This document shows, piece by piece, positions 43,776 through 52,968 of a DNA stretch of 64,000 nt. Within the stretch, counting starts at the first letter, position 1; every line of letters starts with the position of its first letter. Origin of the DNA: Streptomyces hygroscopicus (lineage in GTDB: Bacteria > Actinomycetota > Actinomycetes > Streptomycetales > Streptomycetaceae); the NCBI RefSeq assembly GCF_026168105.1, contig NZ_LBMW01000028.1, positions 1-64,000 on the forward strand. Direction: 5' to 3'. The translations under genes and the position numbers were made by a program. The notes under the pieces are model-generated. The model had not been told where the DNA came from. It was given only the letters and a program-made list of their open reading frames with translations, and did no database searches.

Positions 43776-44008
43776 CGCCACGAGGAAGGTTGATGAGCGG
43801 CGACCGTCAGCCATGGGACTCGGTTGACGGATTTGGTCCCCAGCAACACCCTCGATTGCGACGAGCCAAGAAGGCCGGTGGTCATGGTCGGCCCTCAGAC
43901 GTGGGTGCCCGGCCGCCAGTGCGACTGAGCACCCACTTTCTGCGTACAACCCTGTGCGCTGTGCAAGTTGTCCTCTGCGTGAGGTGCAACGGATCTGTAG
44001 GGGAAAGA

Positions 44009-44677
44009 ATGAACCACGCGGCGGGCGAGCTCGAGGAGTCTCGGCTCCAGAAGGCCGTCGAGACGATCGTCATCACACCGCAGGCGGCCGCCAAGCTCGT
44101 AGACGGTTACCGTGCGACTTTCGAGGCCAAGTTCAAGCGGAAGCCCGAAAGCCTGGAGGACAAGCGCCGGATCGCCGCCAAGATCATAGGCCGGTACGCC
44201 AAACTCTCGGCGGTCACTGGGGCGGCCACCGCAGCTCCGAGCGTGATTCCGGGGATCGGGACGGCGGTCGCAGTCCTGGGCGGCGGTGCCGCTGATGCTG
44301 CCGCAGCACTCAAGCTCCAGGTCGACATGTGCATGTGTCTGGTCGAGGTGTACGAGACCGAGCTGGGCGATGAGGACAAGAAGCAGCTCGCCTTCGTGCT
44401 CGCGTTGGCAAGTTCGGCAGAACAGATGGCGGCGAAGGGCGGCAAGGCAGCGGTCATGAAGATCGCCGAGAAGTTGGTCTACCAGTACCTGCGGGGGCCC
44501 GCCCTGGTCACGATCAAGCAGTTGTTCAAGCGGGTGTCCATCACCTTCACCCAGAAGGCGATGGCCAAGGCGATACCCGCCGGCGTAGGCGTCGCTTTCA
44601 GTGGCTCGACCAACTACGTCCTGACGAGGGTGGTGGGCAGGGTCGCCGTCGCCGTCCTGGCCAAAGACGTGAAGTAG
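44009..44677 (+). CDS. EcsC-like membrane-associated protein, tentative
   Basis: A 222-residue protein with ATG behind GGGGAAAG. A helical N-terminus (FEAKFKRKPESLEDKRRIAA) is followed by hydrophobic SVIPGIGTAVAVLGGGAADA and AAALKLQVDMCMCLVEVYET, a pattern like EcsC-family proteins (glycine hairpin then an amphipathic D..L.LQ helix). The last 60 residues contain further hydrophobic stretches (AIPAGVGVAFSGSTNYVL, VVGRVAVAVLAKDVK). Role unknown. It is co-directional with the 411-residue gene and the hsd operon. Confidence 0.65.
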   Translation: MNHAAGELEESRLQKAVETIVITPQAAAKLVDGYRATFEAKFKRKPESLEDKRRIAAKIIGRYAKLSAVTGAATAAPSVIPGIGTAVAVLGGGAADAAAALKLQVDMCMCLVEVYETELGDEDKKQLAFVLALASSAEQMAAKGGKAAVMKIAEKLVYQYLRGPALVTIKQLFKRVSITFTQKAMAKAIPAGVGVAFSGSTNYVLTRVVGRVAVAVLAKDVK

Positions 44678-44766
44678 CGCGGGCGTCTTTCTGCCGCAGC
44701 CGACCGGGCAACCCGTGAGGCCCAGCCGCCTGTGCGACTGGGCCCCGCCGGTTACGAAGGTACGGC

Positions 44767-44979
44767 TCAGAGGGTCTGGTCGGCGGCCAGCCGGACGAGC
44801 CCGGCCCACGCCTCGGGGGCGACCGTCAGAACCGGTCCGGAGCGGACCTTCGAGTCACGGATGTGTATGCCGTCGACGGCGGCTGCGACCTCGACGCACT
44901 CGCCACCCCCGCCGCTGCTGTAGCTACTCGTGAACCAGGCCGACACCGGCACGGTCGACTCGGTGTGCTGAACACTCAT
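44767..44979 (-). CDS. DUF397 domain protein
   Basis: A 70-residue protein with the DUF397 pattern: WFTSSYSSGGGGECVEVA, IHIRDSK and a final WAGLVRL helix. It overlaps the end of the XRE-regulator gene by 4 bases, the usual coupled arrangement in Streptomyces. Such pairs (WhiJ/Scr1-like) modulate development or stress responses, with the small protein thought to antagonise the DNA-binding partner. Confidence 0.9.
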   Translation of the reverse strand: MSVQHTESTVPVSAWFTSSYSSGGGGECVEVAAAVDGIHIRDSKVRSGPVLTVAPEAWAGLVRLAADQTL

Positions 44980-45842
44980 CTCTCTCCCAGCAGTTCCTCG
45001 ATGAAGGCCAGCGACTCACAGGGGGTGAGCGCCTGTGACCGGAGGATGCCATATCGGGCTTCAAGCTCACGGATCTTTCCCGCACTGGTGTACAGGCGGC
45101 TGTCGTCCTGTACCTCGGTGTACGCGATGCGTCGCCCTTCGGCAGTGTCGATCAGATTGAAGGGGCCGCCCAGCCCTGCATGGTCTTCTCGCTCAGTCGG
45201 CATCACCTGAATCTCCACGTTGCGGTTCTGCCCTACGAGCAGAATCTGCTCCAACTGCCCTCGGAGTGCCGCCCATCCACCGATTGGCTTGCGCAGCACA
45301 ACTTCCTCGATGACGAAGCTCAGCAGCGGTGCTGGTCGACGAGTGAAGATGTCTTGCCGCACCGTCCGAGCCGCCAGACGCTGTTCAATGACATCGTCAT
45401 CAAGTAGCGGGCGCTGCATGCGGAAAACGGCCCTCGCATACTCCTCTGTCTGCAACAGGCCCGGCACCGCATGCGTCGCGTACACGCACAGGCCGACCGC
45501 GCCCGCCTCCAACCGCGCCATGTCCCGGAAGAACGCCGGATACTGTGCCCGCCCCACCTCCTCCTTCAGCGCCTTGAGGACGCCTCCGGCGTCCAGCACC
45601 TCGTCCGCGCGGTCGATGAACCTCGGCGGGGGAATCCGCCGCCCCTGCTCGAATGACGCGATCGACTGGGCCGCGTAGCCCGTGAGCTTCCCGAACTCCG
45701 GCCGTTCCAGGCCCGCCCGTACCCGCAGCAACTTCAACTGCCGCCCGAACGCCGTCACCACGCCCGATCCCGGCTCGTCCTCCGGCCTCGGCCCGGCGTC
45801 ATCCCGCGCACCCTCGGCCTCGCCCCGCTCCACCGACTCCAT
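44976..45842 (-). CDS. XRE-family regulator with DUF5753 (Scr1/WhiJ-like)
   Basis: About 288 residues. The N-terminal XRE HTH is FGRQLKLLRVRAGLERPEFG and AAQSIASFEQGRRIPPPRFI. The C-terminal DUF5753 domain has YATHAVPGLLQTEEYARAVF, RRPAPLLSFVIEEVVL and IQVMPTEREDHAGLGGPF. ATG 45842 is used; a GTG three codons upstream (45851) is possible. Its partner DUF397 gene overlaps downstream, and an anti-sigma-type ATPase gene is divergent about 160 bases away, giving the classic three-gene set. Confidence 0.9.
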   Translation of the reverse strand: MESVERGEAEGARDDAGPRPEDEPGSGVVTAFGRQLKLLRVRAGLERPEFGKLTGYAAQSIASFEQGRRIPPPRFIDRADEVLDAGGVLKALKEEVGRAQYPAFFRDMARLEAGAVGLCVYATHAVPGLLQTEEYARAVFRMQRPLLDDDVIEQRLAARTVRQDIFTRRPAPLLSFVIEEVVLRKPIGGWAALRGQLEQILLVGQNRNVEIQVMPTEREDHAGLGGPFNLIDTAEGRRIAYTEVQDDSRLYTSAGKIRELEARYGILRSQALTPCESLAFIEELLGER

Positions 45843-46003
45843 CGGCTCCACCGCCTCCCCGGCCCCGTTCCCCGGCCCAACGCGCCCGCCCCGAGCCGGT
45901 CACGCGGCGCGCCTCGTACACCTCCCGCCCCGTCGCGTACAACCGGCACGCGACGGCGCGTCACCACTGGTCACGCTACGCCACCGCCGGGAGCGTTGAG
46001 GGC

Positions 46004-46519
46004 ATGAACAGTGAGACCGCTGCCCCCGACCCCCTCCCCCGGCCCACCAACCCCACAGGCCACTTCGCGATGCGGTTCAGCTCCACCCCGCGCGGCGCGC
46101 GGCTCGCCCGGCGTCTTGCCGGGCAGCGGCTCGACGCGTGGGGCATCCCCTACGACTGCGAGACGCACCACGCGCTGACGCTGATCGTCGCCGAGCTCGC
46201 CGCCAACGCCGTCCGGCACGGCCGGGTCCCCGGCCGCGACTTCCACCTCGCGTTGGCCCGCGACGCCACGACCGTACGGATCGCGGTCACCGACACCCGC
46301 ACCGAAGGCGTACCGGTCGTGGCGACACCCACGGACCTCCGCGACACCGGCCGCGGCCTGCTCCTGGTGGAGCACCTCGCCGACCGCTGGGACTGGCACG
46401 CGCGCCGGGACGGTCCCGGCAAGACGGTCTGGGCGGAGTACGTCCTGCCGCCGGCGGCAGGCCGACCGGCCGCCGCACCCTCCTGCCCGCCGTCCACCGC
46501 CGCGGCCCTGCCCATGTAG
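46004..46519 (+). CDS. RsbW-like ATP-binding (GHKL) protein
   Basis: A 171-residue histidine-kinase-like ATPase without a His-transfer domain. N box ALTLIVAELAANAVRHG, G1 VTDTRTEGVP and G2 DTGRGLLLVEHLADRW are visible. Such proteins act as anti-sigma factors or regulators and are found beside XRE/DUF397 pairs in Streptomyces. A Pro/Ala-rich tail follows the domain. It is divergent from the XRE gene and 85 bases upstream of the kinase gene. Confidence 0.85.
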   Translation: MNSETAAPDPLPRPTNPTGHFAMRFSSTPRGARLARRLAGQRLDAWGIPYDCETHHALTLIVAELAANAVRHGRVPGRDFHLALARDATTVRIAVTDTRTEGVPVVATPTDLRDTGRGLLLVEHLADRWDWHARRDGPGKTVWAEYVLPPAAGRPAAAPSCPPSTAAALPM

Positions 46520-46604
46520 CACCGCGAGCCCTGGACGGCGGATCGACGCAGCGGTCACACTTGACCCCTGACAGTGACTGCTCATCACGCACACCGGGGG
46601 CAAG

Positions 46605-48191
46605 GTGCCGCAGGAGGCGATCTCCGACCGTTACGAACTCCTGGAGGAGCTCAGCCACGGCGGCATGGGCGACGTGTGGCGCGGCTACGACGCCGTGCTC
46701 GACCGGCCCGTCGCCGTGAAGCTCATCCGGCAGGCGTCGGTCACCTCCCCGCAGCTGGCCGAGGAGTTCGCCAAGCGCTTCCGCCGCGAGGCCCGTATCA
46801 CCGCGCGCATCCAGCACCCCGGCGTGCCGCAGGTGTACGACGCGGTGCTCGACGCGTCGTACGAGCGGCTGTTCCTGGTGATGGAGCTCGTCGACGGCGT
46901 ACCGCTGTCCGCCTACCTCGACCCCGGCCGGCCGCTGCCGGTCAGCTGGGCGGCCGCCGTCGCCGCGCAGGTCGCGACCGTGCTGTCGTACGCGCACGAC
47001 GTGCCGGTCATCCACCGGGACCTCAAGCCGGGCAACATCCTCGTCGCACGCGACGGCACCGTGAAGGTCCTCGACTTCGGCATCGCGGCGATCCTGCGCA
47101 CCGACGTCACCAAGCTGACCGCCACCGGCAGCCCCATCGGCACCCACCAGTACATGTCGCCCGAGCAGGTCCGCGGCGGACGCATCACCCCTCAGACCGA
47201 CCTGTACGCGCTGGGCTGTGTGCTGCACGAACTCCTCAGCGGGCGCCTCGCGTTCGAGGCGGAGAGCGAGTACCTGCTGATGTACCAGCACGTCAACGCC
47301 GCTCCCACCCCGCTGCGACAGCTGCGGCCCGACGTCCCCGAGGCGCTGGAGGAGCTGGTCCTGCACCTGCTGCGCAAGGCGCCCGAGGCGCGGCCCGCCG
47401 ACACGCAGGAGGTGTACGCGCGGCTGCTGCCGTTCCTCCCGCCGCCGGGCCGAGAGCCCGGCGCAGCCGACGCCGGGCCGGTCGGCGCGCCCGACCCGAC
47501 GGGCGTGTTCCGTCACCCCTTCGCGCCCCGCGCCCGCGCCCAGGCCCCTCAGCCCGGTGGTTCGGCGCCGACAGCCGTCCTCCCGGGGGCCCAGCCGGTG
47601 CCCGTCCCCGCCCGGCTGCGCGAGGACATCAAGGAGGCGTACGCCCACTCCGACGCCCTGCTGGAGGAGGAGCGGTTCGCGCAGGCCGCCGAGGTGCTCG
47701 GCGACGTCATCGAACGCGCGGCCCTCGCCCTCGGCTCCGAGAGCAAGCAGGTCCTGGCGCTGCGCCGGCAGCGAGCGGCGATCCGCCTCCTCGGCGGCGA
47801 TTACCGGGCCGCTCTCCCCGAGTTCGACGCCCTCGCCGACGCGTACGCCCGCATCGCCGGACCCACCGGCGAGCAGGCCCGCGCCTGCCGCGCCCAGGCG
47901 GCCCGGTGCCGCGCCGAACTCGGCCAGGTCACCGACGCGCTCGCCGCGCTCCAGGGCGTGCTGAACGTCGTACGGGCCGTCGACAGCGACGTGAGCGAGG
48001 AAGCCGTGGAGCTACGGCACAACATCGGGATGCTGCTACTCGCCCAGGGCCGGGCCGTCGAAGCCCGGCAGGTCCTCGAACCGCTCCACCAGGACATGTG
48101 CATGGTCTTCGGCCCCGAGGACGAGATGACCGTCGAGATCGCCGAGGCACTCGCCGTGATCCGCCTCGGCCTCGACGGATCGGCCTCCTGA
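46605..48191 (+). CDS. Ser/Thr protein kinase with C-terminal TPR-like region
   Basis: A 528-residue soluble PknB-type kinase. The N-terminal kinase domain (about 9-275) has the glycine loop LSHGGMGDVWRGYD, Lys in VAVKLIR, catalytic loop VIHRDLKPGNIL (about 138-149), DFG at about 158-160 and the APE-equivalent SPEQVRGG. A Pro-rich linker is followed by helical repeats (residues 340-520) of TPR type, with no transmembrane segment. The start is GTG (VPQEAISDRYELLEEL). Substrates are unknown; the adjacent anti-sigma-type ATPase is a possible partner. A strong hairpin terminator lies about 300 bases downstream. Confidence 0.9.
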   Translation: MPQEAISDRYELLEELSHGGMGDVWRGYDAVLDRPVAVKLIRQASVTSPQLAEEFAKRFRREARITARIQHPGVPQVYDAVLDASYERLFLVMELVDGVPLSAYLDPGRPLPVSWAAAVAAQVATVLSYAHDVPVIHRDLKPGNILVARDGTVKVLDFGIAAILRTDVTKLTATGSPIGTHQYMSPEQVRGGRITPQTDLYALGCVLHELLSGRLAFEAESEYLLMYQHVNAAPTPLRQLRPDVPEALEELVLHLLRKAPEARPADTQEVYARLLPFLPPPGREPGAADAGPVGAPDPTGVFRHPFAPRARAQAPQPGGSAPTAVLPGAQPVPVPARLREDIKEAYAHSDALLEEERFAQAAEVLGDVIERAALALGSESKQVLALRRQRAAIRLLGGDYRAALPEFDALADAYARIAGPTGEQARACRAQAARCRAELGQVTDALAALQGVLNVVRAVDSDVSEEAVELRHNIGMLLLAQGRAVEARQVLEPLHQDMCMVFGPEDEMTVEIAEALAVIRLGLDGSAS

Positions 48192-48468
48192 CCCGATTCC
48201 TCCAGAAGCAGCATCGCCGCTCACCCCCCGCCCCGGCCGCCACCCGCACCGCGCTCGACGAGTCCGACAAGCCGGTGCCCGTCAGGACCTGGCGCAACCG
48301 CCTGACCCTGAACACCGAGGGCATCCAGCTCCGCTGCGGCCCCGACGGCCGCTGGCACCCCTACGCCCGCGAAACCTCGCGGGCCGCACCGACTGGTGGC
48401 CCTGCGCCCCCGCCCAACCCGACCCGCTCGCCGCCCTGACCAGCGCCCGCACCGCCACCGGGCGCTGA
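48188..48468 (+). pseudogene. Small frameshifted gene after the kinase
   Basis: In one frame, TRFLQKQHRRSPPAPAAT, WRNRLTLNTEGIQLRCGPDG and RWHPYAR read like a conserved short protein. The natural continuation (NLAGRTDWWPCAPAQPDPLA and ALTSARTATGR, stop at 48468) is in the next frame, so a single-base change near 48370 splits it. It has no clear start codon and overlaps the kinase stop. Function unknown. Confidence 0.35.
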
Positions 48469-48485
48469 CGACCGTGGCGTGTGTG

Positions 48486-48514
48486 CCCCACCTGGTCGCG
48501 CGGACCAGGTGGGG
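48486..48514 (+). terminator. Strong hairpin terminator
   Basis: CCCCACCTGGTC (48486-48497) and GACCAGGTGGGG (48503-48514) are perfect 12-base arms around a GCGCG loop. There is no T-run, as is usual in Streptomyces. It ends the kinase transcript. Confidence 0.75.
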
Positions 48515-49350
48515 ACGCCCACAACGAGTGCCCCTCCTCTGCCCGGACCTCCCTTCGGCGGCTCTCGCGCAGGACTCGAAGCTGCGGCAACGGGCCGGGC
48601 CACTTCAGAGGTACAGAGTGGGGCCCCACGGTGATCCGTGATCCCGGAGACCACCGCCCGCCCCCATTCCCATCTGCCTGGTGCCCCGCCAGAGACTCGA
48701 ACCTGGGCCACAACCATCGGCGCCTCCCCATCTGCCGCCAATCGGCCGCGACGGCCCCGTCCCGGCCTCCATCCGACGTCGATAGGCAACGGCACCAGCG
48801 CACACCCACCCGGCACCGACACCGCCGACGACGGCCCACAGCACCCCGTTGGCAACGGAATCCGTAGCCGGACACCCACCCCACCTTCTGACAGCACGTC
48901 AGCTCTATCCAGCACCGATCCAGCAGGGGGTACGACGACGGGGCCGACCCCGAATGGGCCCGACCCCTCCTGACCTGCATATTTGCCAGATCGTCACGCT
49001 GATTCTACGGCCGCCACTAAACGTTGAACCGGAACTCCACCCATTCCCGTCCTGGGCCATGTGGTCTCACCTGGCCCTCTATGTGCGCATCGCCCTCGGC
49101 GCGGATTCAGCCACCGAGCCCGTTCCACAAGGGCCCCGGTCGACACAGGACGACAATTCAGCGGTGCGGCATTTCTATAGGGGATGTGCCAGCACCAACG
49201 AGTACTCCGGCCCCAGCGCCCGACGGCGCATTCCCCCAGCCCCACCCGAGCGGCACTCGATCACGGACATCCCTAGGAGCATCCACGTAGACCTCCCCCA
49301 GGAACCACCCGAGGTGACCGGGCCCGTCGCCGCCGCCCTCTGCAGCTCCT
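48515..49350 (+). other. Intergenic stretch, no functional gene seen
   Basis: Open frames here have low-quality composition. A possible degenerate tRNA 3' end is seen near 48679-48706 on the reverse strand (TTCGAGT T-loop, GCGGGGC, A, CCA), but its T stem does not pair well and the rest of a cloverleaf is missing. The ten bases CCCATCTGCC are directly repeated near 48669 and 48727. The stretch ends at the recombinase fragment. Confidence 0.4.
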
Positions 49351-50230
49351 TCAAACCATGATCGCCCCTACCCCCGCTACACCGGCCACGAGGTCTGGAA
49401 CAAACAACGCAAGGAAGAACGCCTCCTCGACATCGACGACGTCGCCCTCGACCACCGCACCACCATGACCCACAACCCCAGCGATGAATGGATCTGGTCC
49501 AACGACCCCGCACACGACCCGCTCATCACCACCGAACTCTTCGAAGCCGCCCAGCGCGCCCGCAGGCAGCGCGCACGCGCCTACCAACGGCAGGAACGGC
49601 CCAACCGGCGAAGCGGCCGGCGGCCCTACGTCCTGCGAGGACGGGTGAAGTGCACTCTGTGCGGACGGAAGATGCAGCCCTCTTCGATCCGTGACCGCGT
49701 CTACTACCGATGCGAGTACAAGGAACAGGAAGCAGCGCTATACCCCGGGCTCGACCACCCCCGCACCATCAACCTGCGCGAAGACATCGTGTGCCGGGCA
49801 CTGGATGCACGGATCGCCCGCGCCTTCGTCACAAAGCGGCTCACCGCCACGATCACTGCACTCAGCCAGGCCAGCATCGCGACAAGCGCGGCGCAGCCCC
49901 AAACACCCGAGCAGGCCCAAGCCCGCCAAGCGATCAAGGAATGCGAGCGGCGTCTTGTCCGCTATCAGGCCGCCCTCGACTCCGGAGCCGACCCAGCCGT
50001 CGTCACCCAGTGGATCAACGATGCGCAACGTGACAAAGAAGCGGCGCAGAAGAAGCTCGACGCACTGCCCACCGTCACCCGGAAGAAGGAACCACCCCTC
50101 ACGGCCGACCAGATTCGGGAGATCACTGACAGACTCGGAAACATCGCACAACGTATCCAAGCCGCCGACGCCGAGAAGAAAGAGCCTCTCTACGAGGCCC
50201 TGGGCATCACGATCACCTACGAAAACACAA
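49351..50230 (+). pseudogene. Large serine recombinase, C-terminal fragment
   Basis: The frame carries the recombinase domain end (RPYPRYTGHEVWNKQRKEER, WIWSNDPAHDPLITTELFEA), the zinc-ribbon (GRVKCTLCGRKMQPSSIRDR, YYRCEYKEQE) and a coiled-coil with QARQAIKECERRLVRYQAAL. The catalytic resolvase N-terminus is missing and no start codon fits; at the 3' end the frame passes into an integrase fragment. Remnant of an integrated element, not active. Confidence 0.75.
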
Positions 50231-50235
50231 CGAGG

Positions 50236-50707
50236 ACCGATCCTCGGTGCCACCGCGCACCCGACCGCCAACTGGATCGTGCAGCTCGGGCGCACCCTCC
50301 TCATGGACCTGGAGGACGCCGGCAGCCGGGCCAGATTCTTGATCCGCGACCGAGACTCGAAGTTCACCGCCACCTTCGACGCCCTCATGGCCGACACCGG
50401 GCCGAAGGTCATCACCACCGGCATCCAAATACCGCGGATGAACTTCATCATGGAGCGCTGGATACAGACCTGCCGGCGCGAACTCCTGGACCGCACCCTG
50501 ATCTGGAACCCCAGGCACCTCCTCCACGTGCTCCGCGAGTTCGAGACCTTCTACAACGGACACCGCCCGCACCGAGCCCTGGGCCAAGCCGCTCCCCTTC
50601 GCCCACTCCCCCACCCGATCAGCGAACCGGGGAACACCAGACACCTGGAGATCCGCCGACGAAACCGACTCGGCGGAACCCTCCACGAGTACCACCATGC
50701 CGCGTGA
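50236..50707 (+). pseudogene. Integrase-core transposase, C-terminal half
   Basis: Reads ILGATAHPTANWIVQLGRTL, RFLIRDRDSKFTATFDALMA, MERWIQTCRRELLDRTLIWN and FETFYNGHRPHRALGQAAPL: the second Asp and catalytic Glu blocks of an rve-type transposase. The N-terminal half is replaced by the serine recombinase fragment. Its stop codon lies about 30 bases before the truncated photolyase, so this piece probably caused that deletion. Confidence 0.75.
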
Positions 50708-50736
50708 CCAGGCCGGACGATTTATCGGCACCCGCA

Positions 50737-51441
50737 GGAGAGCCGGGAGGTCGCGTCGGCGGCCAGGTCGTCGTGCCGGTCGGCGTACGCGGACAGCGGG
50801 CCCGCCAGCCATGACCGCAGCCTGCGACGGGCCTCGGATTCCCCGCCGGCGGGCAGGCCCGGCGAGGTGGAACCCGACGTGAGGGACTCTGCGCGAGGAA
50901 GGCCGGCCGAGCCCGCGTCCGGTAGCCGTACGACGTCCGGTGCGGGCAGGACGCCGCGCACGGAGAAGCTCTCCCATCGGCGGAAGTACGGGGTGAAGAC
51001 GGCGAAGTGGCTCTTGCCCGCCGGTGTCAGTCCCCCCGGCGGTACGACCGTCAACGAGGCGTCGTGGACACGTAGTTCCCGTCGGTCGCCGGCCAGCTCC
51101 GCGCGCAGCCGGTCCTCGCGCCGTACCGCGTAGCGGCTCACCCCGCCCGCGATGTGCACCACGGTGGCCCCGGTCTCCGCCGCCACCTGGCAGGTCTCCT
51201 CGACCACGTCGCCGACGCGCGCCACCAGCCGGCCGCCCCGAGTCCTCAGGGTCATGTCGAGGTCGGCAAGGCTGTCGGCGAGGAACGCCGCGCGGTTGGG
51301 TCCGGCGAAGCCGGTGCGGCGGATGCCGGTGTCGACGACGAAGAGCGGGACCACACGTTCGGCATCCTTCAGCGCGGCCTGGAGGACCGGGTTGTCGTGC
51401 ACCCGCAGGTCGGCGGTGAACAGGGCGACCCAGACGCGCAC
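50737..51441 (-). pseudogene. phr: Photolyase/cryptochrome, truncated after the antenna domain
   Basis: The first 235 residues of a DNA photolyase remain: LFTADLRVHDNPVLQAALKD (Rossmann-like antenna domain), ESFSVRGVLPAPD linker and YADRHDDLAADATSRLS. Native proteins continue with the SPYLHFGCLSP block and the FAD-binding helical domain; here four odd codons (CGCR) and a stop follow at the junction with mobile DNA. No FAD domain means no light repair. The start lies 15 bases after the SDR stop, so they were one operon, as in Streptomyces light-induced carotenoid loci. Confidence 0.85.
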
Positions 51442-51456
51442 GGTTCCTCGAGCCCC

Positions 51457-52968
51457 TCAGTGAGTGCGAGCCGGTTCGGGGGCGGCCGATTCGGCCGCGG
51501 CGGCGATGTTGCGGGCCATGCCGCCGAAGACCGCGGCGTGGAAGGGGGCCACGCCCCACCAGTAGGCGTGCCCGGCCAGGCCGTGCGGGTGAAACAGGGC
51601 CCGCTGCCGGTACACCGTGCGTCCCTGTGGGTCCCGGTCGACGGCCATCTCCAGCCAGGCCAGGCCAGGCAGCCGCATCTCCGCGCGCAGCCGGAGCAGC
51701 CGGCCCGGCTCGATCTCCTCCACGCGCCAGAAGTCCAGGCTGTCGCCGACCCGCAGCCGGGTCGCGTCCCGGCGGCCCCGGCGCAGACCGACACCGCCCA
51801 CGAGGGTGTCCAGCCAGCCCCGCAGGGACCAGGCCAGCGGCGAGGAATACCAGCCGTTCTCGCCGCCGATCGCCTCCACCACCCGCCACAGCGCCTGCGG
51901 CGACGCCGCGACCGTGCGCTCGCGGCGATCCGTGTAGAGGCTCCCGCCCGCCCAGTCGGGGTCGGTGGGCAGCGGGTCGCTGGGGGCGAGGGGAGTTGAG
52001 GCCGAGGACCATCTGGTGGCGACCTCCGCGTCCTGCACGCGCCTGAGAGCCAGCCGGATCGCCCGGTCGAGGGAGACCGGTCCCTCCGGCGGGTCCGGCA
52101 CGTAACGGACGATGTCCCGCTCGGCGCAGATCACCTCGTGCTTCAGCGACTCGACCAGCGGGCGCGCGAGGGCGCCCGGCACCGGGGTGACCAGACCGAC
52201 CCAGAGACTGGACAGTCGGGGTGTGAGCAGCGGAACGGGGACGACGACGCGTTTCGGTAGCCCGGCGACGACGGCGTACCGCCCCATCATCTCCTCGTAC
52301 GTGACGATGTCCGGTCCGCCGATGTCGAAGGCGCGGTTCACGTCGTAGGGCAGCCTCGCGCATCCCACGAGGAAGCGCAGCACGTCGCGGACGGCGATGG
52401 GCTGGATGCGGGTGCGCACCCAGCTCGGGGTCACCATCAAAGGCAGCCGCTCGGTCAGATACCGCAGCATCTCGAACGAGGCCGAACCCGACCCGATGAT
52501 CACGGCTGCCCGCAGTACGGCGGTGGGCACGCCCGAGGCCAGGAGGATGCGGCCCACCTCGGCCCGGGACCGCAGATGGGGTGAGAGTGCGTGCTCGGGT
52601 ACTCCGGAAGGGCTCAGACCGCCGAGGTAGACGATCCGACGGATTCCGGCGGCACGCGCCTGCTCACCGAAGATCCTGGCCGCTCGCCGGTCCGTCTCCT
52701 CGAAGCCCCGGCCGGTGCCCAGCGCGTGCACCAGGTAGTACGCGACGTCGATGCTCTGCATGGCCGCGCGCACGGCCCCCTCGTCCGTCACGTCCCCGCG
52801 CACGGTCTCCGCCTGCTCAGCCCACGGATGGTCCCGCAGCTTGCCGGGAGATCGGGCCAGGCAGCGCACGGAATGCCCGGCGGCCAGCAGCTCCGGCACC
52901 AGCCTGCCGCCGATGTAACCGGTGGCGCCGGTGACCAGACAGCGCAGCGACCGGTCGTCGTCGGTCAT
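51457..52968 (-). CDS. SDR-family NAD-dependent epimerase fused to DUF2867
   Basis: About 503 residues. The N-terminal atypical SDR domain starts RCLVTGATGYIGGRLVPELL (NAD(P)-binding GxxGxxG) and includes AYYLVHALG and RIVYLGGLSPSG. The C-terminal 170 residues (LWRVVEAIGGENGWYSSPLA, RVEEIEPGRLLRLRAEMRLP) match DUF2867, a SRPBCC-like domain. The ATG at 52968 gives a proper N-terminus; a longer frame to 53352 looks non-coding. This two-domain protein is commonly encoded beside photolyase in Streptomyces light-responsive (LitR-associated) clusters. Its own reaction is unknown. Confidence 0.85.
   Translation of the reverse strand: MTDDDRSLRCLVTGATGYIGGRLVPELLAAGHSVRCLARSPGKLRDHPWAEQAETVRGDVTDEGAVRAAMQSIDVAYYLVHALGTGRGFEETDRRAARIFGEQARAAGIRRIVYLGGLSPSGVPEHALSPHLRSRAEVGRILLASGVPTAVLRAAVIIGSGSASFEMLRYLTERLPLMVTPSWVRTRIQPIAVRDVLRFLVGCARLPYDVNRAFDIGGPDIVTYEEMMGRYAVVAGLPKRVVVPVPLLTPRLSSLWVGLVTPVPGALARPLVESLKHEVICAERDIVRYVPDPPEGPVSLDRAIRLALRRVQDAEVATRWSSASTPLAPSDPLPTDPDWAGGSLYTDRRERTVAASPQALWRVVEAIGGENGWYSSPLAWSLRGWLDTLVGGVGLRRGRRDATRLRVGDSLDFWRVEEIEPGRLLRLRAEMRLPGLAWLEMAVDRDPQGRTVYRQRALFHPHGLAGHAYWWGVAPFHAAVFGGMARNIAAAAESAAPEPARTH

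Noticed and set aside
48679..48760. Possible tRNA gene on the reverse strand
   Set aside because: A TTCGAGT loop and a CCA-like end are present, but the T stem has two mismatches and no 5' acceptor strand or anticodon arm can be found; at most a decayed fragment.
48849..49361. 170-codon forward ORF before the recombinase fragment
   Set aside because: Random-looking composition; ends at the junction with the recombinase remnant and shares no motif with it.
50213..52363. 716-codon reverse frame across the SDR and photolyase genes
   Set aside because: Out-of-frame shadow of two clear genes on the same strand; Arg/Gly/Ala-rich text only.
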